29,475 bases of DNA, taken from positions 1 through 29,475 of the forward strand of contig JAEPRB010000370.1 of NCBI GenBank assembly GCA_016758965.1. Direction: 5' to 3'. The notes under the pieces were generated by a model, which had not been told where the DNA came from, made no database searches, and saw nothing but the letters and a program-made list of their open reading frames with translations. The position numbers were made by a program, and so were the translations under genes. Source of the DNA: Circinella minor (taxonomy: Eukaryota > Mucoromycota > Mucoromycetes > Mucorales > Lichtheimiaceae). Positions 1 through 10,432 of the stretch are shown in pieces (the first letter of the stretch is position 1; each line of letters opens with the position of its first letter).

Positions 1-99
1 CAAGCAAAAAAGTCAAATCATGTCCATCATCATCTAAATCATTATCTTCACAAGTAGTATCTTCTAAATTATTAACGCCGAACACATCACCAAATGATA
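1..99 (-). CDS. Possible partial exon running off the left edge
   Basis: On the minus strand this stretch is open in one frame, entering after a plausible CCAG acceptor at 103-100 and continuing to the window edge. The translation is acidic (many Asp and Glu, including DLDDDGHD) and looks more like protein than the neighbouring DNA. No start codon or upstream exon could be linked to it, because the next 80 bases are TG/TA microsatellite. An open run of about 33 codons can occur by chance in AT-rich DNA, so this is only a candidate. I do not recognise a family. Confidence 0.2.
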
Positions 100-180
100 C
101 TGGATAAGGATCATTTACACACACACAGACATATATATATATATGTAAATTATTAAATCTATTTGTCTATACTATATCCT

Positions 181-678
181 TTGGGTGCCGTGTTTCTTCA
201 GGTGAAATTTGGATTTTTTATGTGCCTAGCCACTTATTTTTTATGTGATTTGCCACAAAAGAGTTAAAACTCAATCTAACTCAATCCCTGTTTGTATGTT
301 TGTATAAAAAAGCAATTCGTCATTTTTTTTATAAATAATTCACTATATGTTTTTGTATAAAAAAATCATCTAGTCATTTTTTTGTATAAATTTTTTCACT
401 ATATGCATTTGCATAATAAACCACTTAATCATTTTTTCTGTATAGATTTTCGCTATGCGTTGTGCATAGAAGATATCACAAATACCATTATTATAATTAC
501 TCAACAATAACTTAGTCTTTTTTTATTAATATTTCGATTTATATGATGTGATAAGCATATACTATACATATATACCTCTTCATATCTGGAAAAATGTAAA
601 AAAAAAACATGTATAAAAAAACAGATCAAATCAATCGGCATGAATCTTCAATTTCACCTGAAAAAAATCGCACCCCGT
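181..678. mobile_element. Candidate MITE-like element with imperfect terminal inverted repeats
   Basis: The left end (from 183) reads GGGTGC, a short variable spacer, then TCAGGTGAAATT at 198-209. The right end carries the same pieces inverted: AATTTCACCTGA at 650-661 and GCACCCC at 670-676. The 12-bp core is a perfect inverted match, as is the outer GGGTGC. The ~500-bp interior has no ORF and is mostly AT-rich tandem repeat. CTATA occurs outside both ends (172-176 and 685-689) and could be a target-site duplication, although the exact termini are unclear. Small size, inverted ends and no coding capacity fit a non-autonomous DNA transposon; copy number cannot be seen here. Confidence 0.5.
299..470. 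repeat. Degenerate ~55-bp tandem repeat, three units plus a partial fourth
   Basis: Units start near 299, 350, 406 and 460. Each follows the same order: TTTGTATAAAAAA (or TTTGCATAATAA), a variable segment, TCATTTTTTT, TATAAAT or TATAGAT, then CACTATATG or CGCTATGCG. Unit lengths are about 51, 56 and 54 bp; the fourth is cut off after roughly 11 bp. The array lies inside the inverted-repeat element at 181-678. Confidence 0.6.
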
Positions 679-2394
679 TTATTGCTATAGTGACCAAACT
701 GTTTCACAGTAACCCCGAAACCCCCAACTCAGGTTTTTCTGAGTACAAGCAGTTGCTATAATTTTTTCTATATTTCGAAATATCCTAGTTCAAAATTTTC
801 TAATGTGGTGTATGGCTTTGTTATCTCCTTATTCATGATCTTGCTAAATTCCAAAAATACATGGTACAAAAGGGTTATCTTAGTTTAATTGACTAAGAGC
901 GATGAAACTCGGCGTTAACCACCTAAATAAGCAAGATTGTTCCATAATGGATATAAAGATCTTGTTTTGAATACCACCTGGAAGAAGCAGGTTTAAACGG
1001 CCCATACAGTATAGAGTGACTAGTGGCAATATACTGCCGAGTTGTTTCTGGACTAAAATTCGACAATATTGACATTTATAATATATGAAAACAAAAATAA
1101 ACTCGCATTATATATTAGTCTTATGGGAGGGAAAGTAAACTATTTTGCTAATCGATTATGCAGTTTGTTTCACCAAGACATCTGACATCAATTGCCATAA
1201 TACAGTAACCAGTGTTCATTGATGCTTTATATACGGTATCAAATTTAGATTATTAAAACCTTATAAGCAATATGAACCTAAACAGTAAACGATGGAGTTT
1301 TTTTTGTGGTAATCTTAATAGTCTAGAAGAAAGATCCATGTAACTTTATAGTACAAAATAATTGTGTATAGCTTATTATGTTATTCATTAGTAGTGATAA
1401 AATAGCAGACAAAAAAATGTCTCGGGAGATTCTACCATATGCTAACACCCTCGTAAGAGTAACAAAAAAAGAAAGCGATCAAAATATTGAGATTATGGAT
1501 ATGACTTTTAGAAAAGCCCAGAGTAGCAAAGTTACAGCAGGCAAGTGACCCCACTTAAGGAAGGAAATAGAAAGACGGCTAACACTTGAACTGGACGGAT
1601 AAAAATACTACCAAATTGGTTTTACATGAGATGAATGCTTTTAAAGGAAATCAAAAAGTTGGATTCTTCTTAATAAACACTATGCTATTTGGTAGAATGA
1701 ATGGCCTATATTGCAGTGGGTGCTATTAAGTTGTCATATTTTCTATTTTGTCATTGAACAACTCAAACGTCAGATAACAATAAACAAAAATGCGATTTTA
1801 ATAAAATTTATGTTTCAAAACCAATGTAACACAAGCTGATGTATTACAAATTATAACTTCGATTAATGCAAATTTAAAAAGATTGTTGCCAAGGAATCAA
1901 AAAAAAAACCAAAAAAAATGATTGTGCAAAAAAAAAAAAATAACAACATATATGATATTCATGATATAATAAATGAAAAAAAATGAAGAACAATAAAATA
2001 ACAGCGAAATGAATAAACCAAAAAGCAAAGAGAAATTCTATATACGGGGTGGGTAATATATATATGTTTGTTGAATAAGCGTAGGTGTAAAAATAAGTGA
2101 TATAATTATAGGACAAGAGAATATTTATAGAAGCGAAGAAATGTGTTTGTGCGTGCGAAAGTTATCTGGAATTCGAAGAAAAGGAAGGTGGGTTGTTTGT
2201 TTACTTTAGCGGAGTATAGAATTTTGGATTAATAATATATGACGACGAATACAAAGGAGTTAATTCGGTGGTGTAATGTGTATATTTTCATTGGAAAAGA
2301 TGACTTATGACTAGAAGGAAACAAAAGAATTAATATTCTTTTCAAAGGTTGTTGATCTTGATCTTGTTGTCAATGATGATAGTAGTAATTTTCT
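679..2394. other. Gene-poor, AT-rich interval
   Basis: I find no convincing gene. A small perfect stem-loop (ACTCAG, six-base loop, CTGAGT) lies at 727-744. The minus strand from about 1104 to 880 is open for some 75 codons but lacks a well-placed start and shows no clear family match. The stretch 1874-2116 is A-rich on the plus strand and is probably the 3' flank of the minus-strand gene ending at 2395. Confidence 0.6.
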
Positions 2395-2916
2395 TTAACA
2401 GGGACAAAAGTCGGTAGAATGAGGACCGGAACAATTACCACACTTGCTATCATCTTTGAGAGGACTTGACTTGCCATCGAAATGATTTGTAAAAATAGAA
2501 AAGTGTAAGGTGGGGCTCAAGTTAGGTCGAGGGAATGCACCAAGAATCGATTGTTCTGTGATGGTTGGTCCACTGCTACTACTACTGGCACCTCCTTCAG
2601 ATGATGCATTACTGTAGTAGTTGTAATTACTTTGACTGCTACTGCTGCTGCTGCTGCTGTCACTACGAGGACTTGGATTATCATAATAACGGGGACCTGC
2701 AGATGAAGCAGTCTTTGATGGTTCTTGATAATGTGATGCACGAGGAGAAGTAGTACTTGAAAATGAAGTCGTCTGTTGTTGACGGATCTTGCCAAGTGTC
2801 GATGAGATATTTGAAGTTGTATTCTTGTTATGTTGTCGACTGCTTTGAGTTCGGACGTTAAAGGCCGCAGCCGTTGCGACGGAGGATAAATGTCTACCAG
2901 TTGCAAGAATCACCAT
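2395..2916 (-). CDS. Small Ser/Thr/Gln-rich protein with C-terminal mini zinc knuckle
   Basis: A single-exon, 173-residue minus-strand ORF; the ATG at 2916 has A at -3. I do not recognise a named family. The N-terminus (about residues 1-30) is free of acidic residues, contains several Arg and alternates small and hydrophobic residues, so it could be a mitochondrial presequence (inference). Residues 30-135 are low complexity, rich in Ser, Thr, Gln and Asn, with two poly-Ser runs and a Tyr/Asn-rich patch. The last 15 residues hold C159-x2-C162-x3-H166-x4-C171-x-C173, a compact CCHC knuckle one residue shorter than the retroviral-type spacing (CX2CX4HX4C) and like the CX2CX3HX4C motif of eIF3g. 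Balanced codon use and the ordered C-terminal motif argue for a real gene. Its promoter must lie in the 418 bp shared with the PLD 3' end. A missed downstream or upstream exon is possible. Confidence 0.6.
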   Translation of the reverse strand: MVILATGRHLSSVATAAAFNVRTQSSRQHNKNTTSNISSTLGKIRQQQTTSFSSTTSPRASHYQEPSKTASSAGPRYYDNPSPRSDSSSSSSSSQSNYNYYSNASSEGGASSSSSGPTITEQSILGAFPRPNLSPTLHFSIFTNHFDGKSSPLKDDSKCGNCSGPHSTDFCPC

Positions 2917-3334
2917 ATTTTTTTACGTAAAAAAAATATAAAGAGAATTTGACAGAATAATAAGGAATGGGATGATAAAAACAACTGTTTGATTTTTTGT
3001 TGCGTGTTATATTTCTTTGAAAAAAAATTAATCGAAGAGAGGAGCGAATGAAGAAAAAGAGAAAAGGTCCGAAAGTCCCCACAGCAGGAAGGAGGGAAGT
3101 GCAATATACAACACGGGAAAATCGGAAAAAGATTTTTCAGACATCCCGATGTGAGTCAAAAGTCTCGGAATCCTCAAATGGTAATGCAACGCAGGCTGTC
3201 GTCATTATTCTTCCCCTTTTCTTCTCATGGTACCATTTCAAAAATAAGGTACACAAGTAATAATTTATTGTTATCCATGTGTTTGTTATCTTTACTTATT
3301 TTTTTTATTTATAGAAAAAAGGGATAACTATATT
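2917..3334. other. Spacer between the PLD 3' end and the small zinc-knuckle gene
   Basis: Both flanking genes are on the minus strand, so this interval must hold the PLD 3' UTR/terminator and the promoter and 5' UTR of the 173-residue gene. It is A/T-rich with a few purine-rich stretches. The plus-strand 70-codon ORF at 3048-3260 is Lys/Arg-rich without recognisable features and is treated as spurious. Confidence 0.5.
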
Positions 3335-6300
3335 TTAGGTATAAAGTTCTTGAACCGCATCGGTAATGAATGGAATGGATTCACCCTGCATATCAATCTC
3401 CTCAAGGAATTTGTATGGGAATTCAACCAAATGTCCACGGATTTTACTTAACTCCTCACGAATCACCGACACGGACATGGTATTATCGTAAACATGGCCA
3501 ATGTTAATTTTTTCTTGATCTGGGTAGAATGAATGGTATTGTTCCCAGTTGGTCACTAAATGGAATAAGAATGAGTCAGTGAGTCAATGCGTTTTGTACT
3601 TGTATTATGATCGGCGATTGTTTTCCACGCGAAAACTATAATTTCAATTCTGTATTTTTTTTTATTTACCGTTATCATCAGGAACACAATGGAACACGTT
3701 TCGGAATGCACTAGTGTTTGTGCTTGCTGTATTGTTCCACAAAGCCAGTGTATCGGGGTGGCATGGGTCCATGACTAACCGATCTTCCTCGGAATGGGTA
3801 GAATCGATTTGGGGAACAGGCAACGGGAGCATAGCATTGGTTACTTCATCCAAGGATTGATCTGGTAACAAACCCAAGTGTTCCTTCCACAATTGACGGC
3901 GTAATGTTGCTGCGAATTTAGCAGCTTCATACTACATAAAAAAAACCATTTATTAGTTACTTTTTTTTTTCAAGAACAAGCTGGACTTTTAATTTAATAC
4001 AGAAAAAAAAAATTTTTTTTTCTTACATAACGACCATTCATACGGGATGGAATTGTTTCTTGATCTTCAACTAGTAATGCTATTTCAGAATCACGATCAC
4101 CGCACTGTGAACGATCATTAAGATTGGCAGAACCCATAATCACCACACGATCTATATTATTATATTTAACATTATTAGCTTATGGGACTTATCTTGAGGT
4201 GGCCAGTAAGGCTGTAATTTTTTCATTTTTCATTTTTTTTCCCGCATTTACCATCAGCGATTAATAGCTTGGCGTGAATATATGATTCTTCGGAAACATA
4301 ACTGCTGCGCTCCTCGTGCTCAGCACCAGCATCCCTAGGCTGGGAATCCTTGGTATCTGTAACCCAAGGCTCATCTGCCAAGTTACCTCCATCTTTCATT
4401 GCATAATGTGCAATAGAATCCTTGGCAATACAAGCATCAGCATCATATACTTCTTCTGACCATTTAATCTTTTCAGTACCATCACCTGCCACTGCAGTTG
4501 ATTCTACTTGCTCTTCAAGCGGTACAGCGACCTCCGAAGAATAACCAGCAGCACGTGCAAGCATCTCTTCCGTCTGATATCATTATAAATATTGTTAGTT
4601 GAAAATCACGTTGACAGGACTAAAAGAAAAGAAATTTTCTTCTTTTTGTTTCTTTTTACCTTTCTACGGTTAATACGATCATAACTTCGAAGACTGAAAA
4701 ATCGGATATATTTATCAGGGTCAATACCTGCTGCTTTAAGTTTTTGAACAATACTCTTATTACCACGACAAATAGAAATATATTGATAATGCATAATCAT
4801 ACTAAGAAGTTTATATTAGGCAGAAAAATCATGAATATTATGAGTTCACTTTGATATAAAGTTTTTTTTTTACTTGTTTATTGTTCATTTCTTACCGAGC
4901 ACTGGCAGCTTCTTTGGTACTAAGATCAGCTGGGAAAGCAGGCATGAGTGGCATCAAGACAATAATTTTAAAGTGTTCGTCACGTTCTTCATGGGCACGA
5001 ATAATACGTTTGAAGATAGCTTGACCGATTTGATTTTTGAGAATGAAATTTTCATTTTCCTCGGTAGCAGTAACTAATAAATTTTTCCCATTCATTTTGT
5101 TATGGTTAATAATTGGGGTCTTTCTTTTGTTATTATTCATAAACCCATAAAAATGAACATTTTAATCAATAAAAGACTTACTAAAGAATTGATTTTCAAT
5201 GTATACATAGTGTTTAGCTTCGTAAATAGTGGCAATATAAGCGTTTTGGATAGAATGCTAATTAAATGATTATAACAGATAAAATAATAATAATTAACGG
5301 GGCCAATCAATACGAACTTTGAATTACCAGTTATTTTTTATACATACCTCGGTATCAAGACCCAAACTCCATTCACCAATACTTCGAAGAACTTGGGTAC
5401 GGCAAGTACCATGGTGTCCCCGAGTTTCTGGTTCAAAACGACGACGAATATCATGCGATTCTTCTTTCTCTGGAATCTGGAAGCGTTGGTGTTCAGTGAA
5501 ACCACCAAGTGGGGGTTGGATATATGGAACACGTTCTTTCTCCAATGCTTTTTCATGTTTAACATAGTTCCAACGTTCGCAAAAATGACGGCTGACATCC
5601 AAAACAGGACCACCCAACTAATAAATTTGTTAAAAAGTTATAGGATTAAACACTATACAATTTTTTTTTATACGATGATTAAAAAGTTATATTATATACA
5701 CTACCATACAAAGGGAAATATCATGCCAAGGCATACGAGGCATTGTTGTTTTATCAATAAGCATCATGTCCCAATTTTTGACTAAAAGTAGATTAAAATA
5801 GAATTAGCCCAATACAATTCATAACTCTTTTAAACATTATACTGTCTGTTGCTTTTTACCCTCTTCTCAACATATAATATATAAATAAAAACACAGTTAA
5901 CTTACCATCCTTAAAGTCACATACTCGAGCATCACTATAATCTTGGCCTATATTATATTCTTATTTTAGCAAAAAAAAAAAACATTTCTTATACAGGACT
6001 CCGCTTCCTTTCATATAACCCTTTTAAATGATATTAACCTGGGAACATGTTCAAACCAGTTTCAGGGCCTTGGAAATCTGCAAGTTGATGGTTATGAGTA
6101 TCCCAGCGACTTGAAAAAGAAAATATAAATGAGGATCAGTCAGAAATCGAAAAAAAAAAATCAAACTATGTCAAACACACAATTATTCAAATATAAAAAA
6201 TAAATAAATGTTTACCCAAAGCATAAATCAATACCACCCAAAAATGCAATTTTTTGATCAACAACTACAAATTTTTCGTGATGACTCCAAAAGAAAGTTC

Positions 6301-7336
6301 CTCCTATGGCATGATCAGGATGTCTTTGAACTAAAATAGTAATTATGCAAAGAAGGAATTATCAGTATAAATCAACAAATACATATGCATGCGTCAAAGG
6401 AGAATGAAAAAAAAGAGGTAATGCGATGCGACAGGTGAGAAAAAAAAATATATTACGCACCGACAATGTTTTCATGCAAGTTTTGAAGCCAATCCTTTGT
6501 GTGTCTACTATCCAATGTCATTGCAAGATTTACTTCCTAAAAAAAATTATATTAATTGGATTCCAGGAAAAAACCCCAAATGTAAGACAGCTATTCTAAA
6601 AAAAGAAAACACTATTCCAATTATCTTTAATACCTTGTATACGACAATATAGATTTTGACACCTTGTTCTGCCTTTCGTTTCAATAAAGCATCAATACGG
6701 AACTCAGGGTATTTGGATGCTGGACGACGAAGATACTATATATCACCATATAAAATTAATTGAGTTTCAGATATTAACTCATACAGGAACAAATTTATGA
6801 TAATTACCAGTTCGGGTGTCTATAATGTTCAATAAAGTAATATATATATATATATGATCTACATTAGTCTATCATCAACATTTCACATCACCCAAAAGTC
6901 AAAAAAAAAAAACGCCCATTTCCCACTCATCTTCCTTTTTTCTAATAGCTATTTCTTACCAACCACCAATCTTCAATAAAAATAACGTGCTTTGCATTTT
7001 CAATAGCTTCTGCAACAGCCCTATCATTAAAATTAGAAATAACATTTGTTTGGATTAAAATGATATTTTTATAATATTAATAATTGAAAAACCAACATTA
7101 CTCAGTAATTATGTAAGTAAAAAGCCATACCAACAGTAATCATGTCCATCAATAAAGAACTTTACACTGGCATCATGACGAACAGGAGCAAAAGATCCAT
7201 AACGATGTGTTGTTGTTTGATAATTATGTTCCCGTTCTTCTTCAGTTTCCTCTTTGTGGAATATATTCTTCACCTTATTCTCTACTTTATGAGTAAAGCT
7301 ATTAAAGAACGAAACCATACCAGAAGCACACGCCAT
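3335..7336 (-). CDS. Phospholipase D, two HKD motifs, no PX/PH region (17 exons)
   Basis: Predicted to hydrolyse phosphatidylcholine to phosphatidic acid and choline at membranes. Exons (minus): 7336-7131, 7020-6960, 6819-6808, 6735-6634, 6536-6461, 6330-6216, 6109-6039, 5947-5906, 5781-5705, 5617-5348, 5257-5182, 5073-4896, 4801-4660, 4573-4252, 4151-4027, 3931-3670, 3555-3335; phases agree throughout, giving 785 residues. Family landmarks in order: the FIEDWWL...YLRRP block (84-98), HKD1 with H170, K172, D177 (HHEKFVVVD) followed by [17 protein letters not shown] in exon 11, HKD2 with H576, K578, D583 (HAKLLIAD), then GSANLNDRS (590-598). No PX or PH domain precedes HKD1, unlike yeast Spo14 and animal PLD1/2, and no C2 domain is evident. 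About 95 acidic, low-complexity residues (477-572) sit just before HKD2. Exon 3 is only 12 nt. The start has A at -3. Confidence 0.93.
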
Positions 7337-7356
7337 TTTTGTTTCGAAGGTTTTTG

Positions 7357-7384
7357 AAAAAAAAAAAAAAAAAAAAAAAAAAAA
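7357..7384. promoter_or_regulatory. A28 homopolymer just upstream of the PLD start codon
   Basis: Twenty-eight consecutive A residues on the plus strand (T28 in the PLD sense) end 20 nt before the PLD ATG, followed by more A-rich DNA to about 7470. Long dA:dT tracts in fungal promoters exclude nucleosomes (known generally); a role here is inferred from position. The tract is also a likely site of length error in sequencing. Confidence 0.4.
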
Positions 7385-10300
7385 CTAACAAAAGAGAAAG
7401 AAAGGCGAAAAAGAGGAGAAAAAAGGAGGTGTTGATCCGAAGAAAAAAAAAAGTCAAGGAAAAAAAAAGCGCGGACGACGCACAACTATAAACAATTTTG
7501 TGCAGTGTAACATAGCAACATAACAAGAGCGGTCTTCTACTATCACAACAGCTCAAGCTTGTCACTTAAAAATTCATGCGTCCCTTGTTGTTATAGGAAC
7601 AACACTTTTGTTTTTTATTTTTATTTTTTCGTTGTTATAACCAACACCATGATTCTCAGTGGAAAACGGCGGATTTATAAAAAAAAAATACCAATTTTTT
7701 AAAGATAGAAATACATCTTATAATATCTTTTAAATAACTGTAGATTTAAGTGCGGAAAGAAAAACAAAGTTGTCAGCTTTTTGCTGAATCATATGCAGAT
7801 GAAGAAGAACTTATCTCCTCCTTAAAAAAAATCTTTCTTATTTTCTGAAGCTTTTTTCCAGGCTTCAACCAAGGATAGTATAGTTCCATTATTTAGATGG
7901 CTTTTTCATATAAAGAGCCAAAACTGGCAAGTAAAGGGTCATTTATATTGCACACATTGTTTGTACTATGTGATACGAATCTCCGGTTACTCTTGCCGAT
8001 TTCCCGCAAAATGTAAAAAAGATAAACTAATTTTTCTGTATATAGTTTAAATATCCATCTTCAGTCAGTGTGTTACTTGTTTACATCGTTTTTTTTTTTT
8101 GACGAAAATATGAAACAGACTTATTATTGAAAGATACATATTAATTATCATTCAATCAAACTAGTCAATGCGGAAGTCGTGTGGTTTTCGATGTTGTTGT
8201 TGTTGTTGTTGTTGTTGGTTGCATGCAGAAAAACAAATAACTTTATTTTAATTATGTTTTATTTGATGATGAACTTAACTTAGCTTAGCTCGGTTATATG
8301 TGCTCTTATAGTAATCACTGTTAAATTGCCACATTTGATCACCCATGACATATATGCATAAAATAATCGAATATACTACAACATGAGGGCTACGCGCATC
8401 AAATAGTGTATATAAATACATGACTGCTGTTTGGTGAGAAAAGAATCAGAAACAAACGTCTCCTTTATTTATTATGCAACTAATATGCTTTATGCAACGT
8501 TGTAAACGTTCTTTCTGCTTGATTTGCTTCGAATCATTATACAAAAAGAAATTGCATCCAATGTTATTGACCAACAGTATGGACTTTTAATTTTGTTGAG
8601 AGTTAGAAAAGTAGGTTCATCTGAAGTGGCGTAGTAATTGTGAAAACTAGAGTAATGACTCACCTGTAATATTTACGTTTGCTCTGTCGTGTGTATTCTT
8701 AGTATTTGCAGTATTATATAATTCAGAGACTCCTGGTACAAAAGCTAAATAAAGGTTTTTTAATTTTTTATATACACAATTATTCTATTTTTTTTGGCTA
8801 TCTGATTAGTATTCATCTTTCAAAGCCTTGTGGTTGTTTCTAAACAGCTTTCACACGATACTTGTTTTGAAATTTGCAAGAAAAAGAACATTAATTACAT
8901 TTTATATATCTTTAACAAACCCAATTGTTCGAGGTACAAAAACCAGAGAATTTATTACTGGAACTAAGAAACATCCTAGCAATTCGTGTCACATCATCCA
9001 ATTCTTGGCATTTGAATATATTAATGATAGCATTAGTAAAACTGTTATAACGTTGGTTGGTTTATAAAAAAAAACGTAAAAACCTCATCTTCTCGGTCCG
9101 AGGTTACTAAAATTGGGTTTCTGTTTTTATTAATAAATATGCTCTTTCTATGTTGAGCACACTTGTTGGGAAAAAAAAAGTCAGTAGAACCGGGTCACTA
9201 TTTTTATTATTAATCATCATCCGAGATGAATATTAATTCGAAAGAAGTGTATCATTTAGTCTTTACTTATATATATTTAGTTCTATGCTGTAACAAAAAA
9301 AGCATTCATTAATGAATAGAGTTTGTATTAAAATATGTTTAATAATGTTCCATATAACTTAATTCTGTGTACAAGGAATTGTACTACTTTGTATTCTTGA
9401 CAGCAAAAATTGGTTTAACATTTTCTCTATTTTTTTTTATCAATGGCAACCTGGTGATGATAATGACGATGTTGTGTAACGTATATACTTTTGATAATAA
9501 CTATCTCATTGCTAATTTTTTTTAAAGCGGTAAACAGTAATTGTCAAATATGTTATTAGCTGTATTAATATGTTACGCAAGACAGTGGTAAACTATCAAT
9601 ATTTACTTCTATATCATAGTATTGATACTTAAAACCTTACCAACACAATCACATAAGAAATATGATTGGTATGATTATGTAGTAGAATTCAACCACACGA
9701 CATCACACTTTTTGTCCTTGAAAGAAGTCCAAAATATTTCTTTCCATTAAACCTCGTCCAAATTACTTGGTCTTGGTATACAACCTACCTTATAAATGTA
9801 AAAATTCCTCAATACTGCGCCTCATAATGAATCAGTAAAAGCAGCGTTGTTTTTATCCTTATTTACGTGGCAACCATATAAGGTCTTGGTGTTGTATTGT
9901 TGTATCTCGTTTGATTAATATGGCAACTTATTACATAACATTAGTAACTTGAACGTGTCATCGTCGATAATGTGAATCACGCTACTCTTACTACGTCCCG
10001 ATCAGTTTCGATATATAAGCCATTACCGCCATTATAGAGAAAGAGAGGTGACAAGACTTTATAACGCTAGGAACATTATGATTTAATTATCTGAATTGCA
10101 TAGGACAAAAATAAAATAGGCGTAGTAATATTTGTAAGGATTTAGAAACGCGGTGAAATTCATGATGAAATATTGCATAAAAAGTATAGTAGTAACAATG
10201 AACATGGTCTCTGTTACTATGATGTTCTTGCTATAGAAACTATTATAAGGTTGTTAAGTTTAAAAGAAAGAGAAAGAAGCCCATGACTTTTTTTTTTTAA

Positions 10301-10432
10301 TTATTTGAGGAGTTTTTTCTATGTTATTGGGGTAATTGGATTGGATAGAATAACCTTAAAATTTCATGAAAAAAAGTCGGCAACTTACTTTTTTTCACTT
10401 CTCTTTGTTTCCAACACCAACAAGAAAAGACC
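7385..10432. other. Intergenic interval of about 3.1 kb between divergent PLD and NIPA genes
   Basis: It must carry the promoters of both the PLD gene (minus) and the NIPA gene (plus). I find no convincing coding exon. The plus-strand 79-codon ORF at 8828-9067 has no recognisable motif and no splice partner. No tRNA T-arm or other RNA gene signature was seen. A TGT trinucleotide repeat sits at 8192-8217. The A-rich stretch 7440-7470 and T-rich stretch near 10290 flank the two genes. Confidence 0.55.
8192..8217. repeat. (TGT)8 microsatellite
   Basis: Eight tandem TGT triplets in non-coding DNA. The complement would read CAA, the kind of repeat that encodes poly-Gln, but stops close by in all frames argue against a coding origin. 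Confidence 0.9.

Noticed and set aside
2517..2906. 129-codon minus-strand ORF overlapping the zinc-knuckle gene
   Set aside because: It is a frame-shifted shadow of the 2395-2916 gene; its sequence is repetitive Val/Ala/His from reading Ser/Gln repeats out of frame.
3048..3260. 70-codon plus-strand ORF, Lys/Arg-rich
   Set aside because: Lies in purine-rich spacer DNA between two minus-strand genes; no motif, domain or splice partner.
5393..5785. 130-codon plus-strand ORF
   Set aside because: Antisense to exons 9 and 10 of the PLD gene and crosses their intron; no independent support.
7282..7565. Phe/Leu-rich minus-strand ORFs of 67 and 87 codons
   Set aside because: Products of reading the T28 homopolymer and nearby T-rich leader; they overlap the true PLD start region.
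8521..8543. CTTCGAATC resembling a tRNA T-loop
   Set aside because: The required five-base-pair T stem, anticodon arm and acceptor stem cannot be drawn around it.
8828..9067. 79-codon plus-strand ORF in the gene desert
   Set aside because: No recognisable motif, no upstream or downstream exon, and composition typical of the AT-rich spacer.
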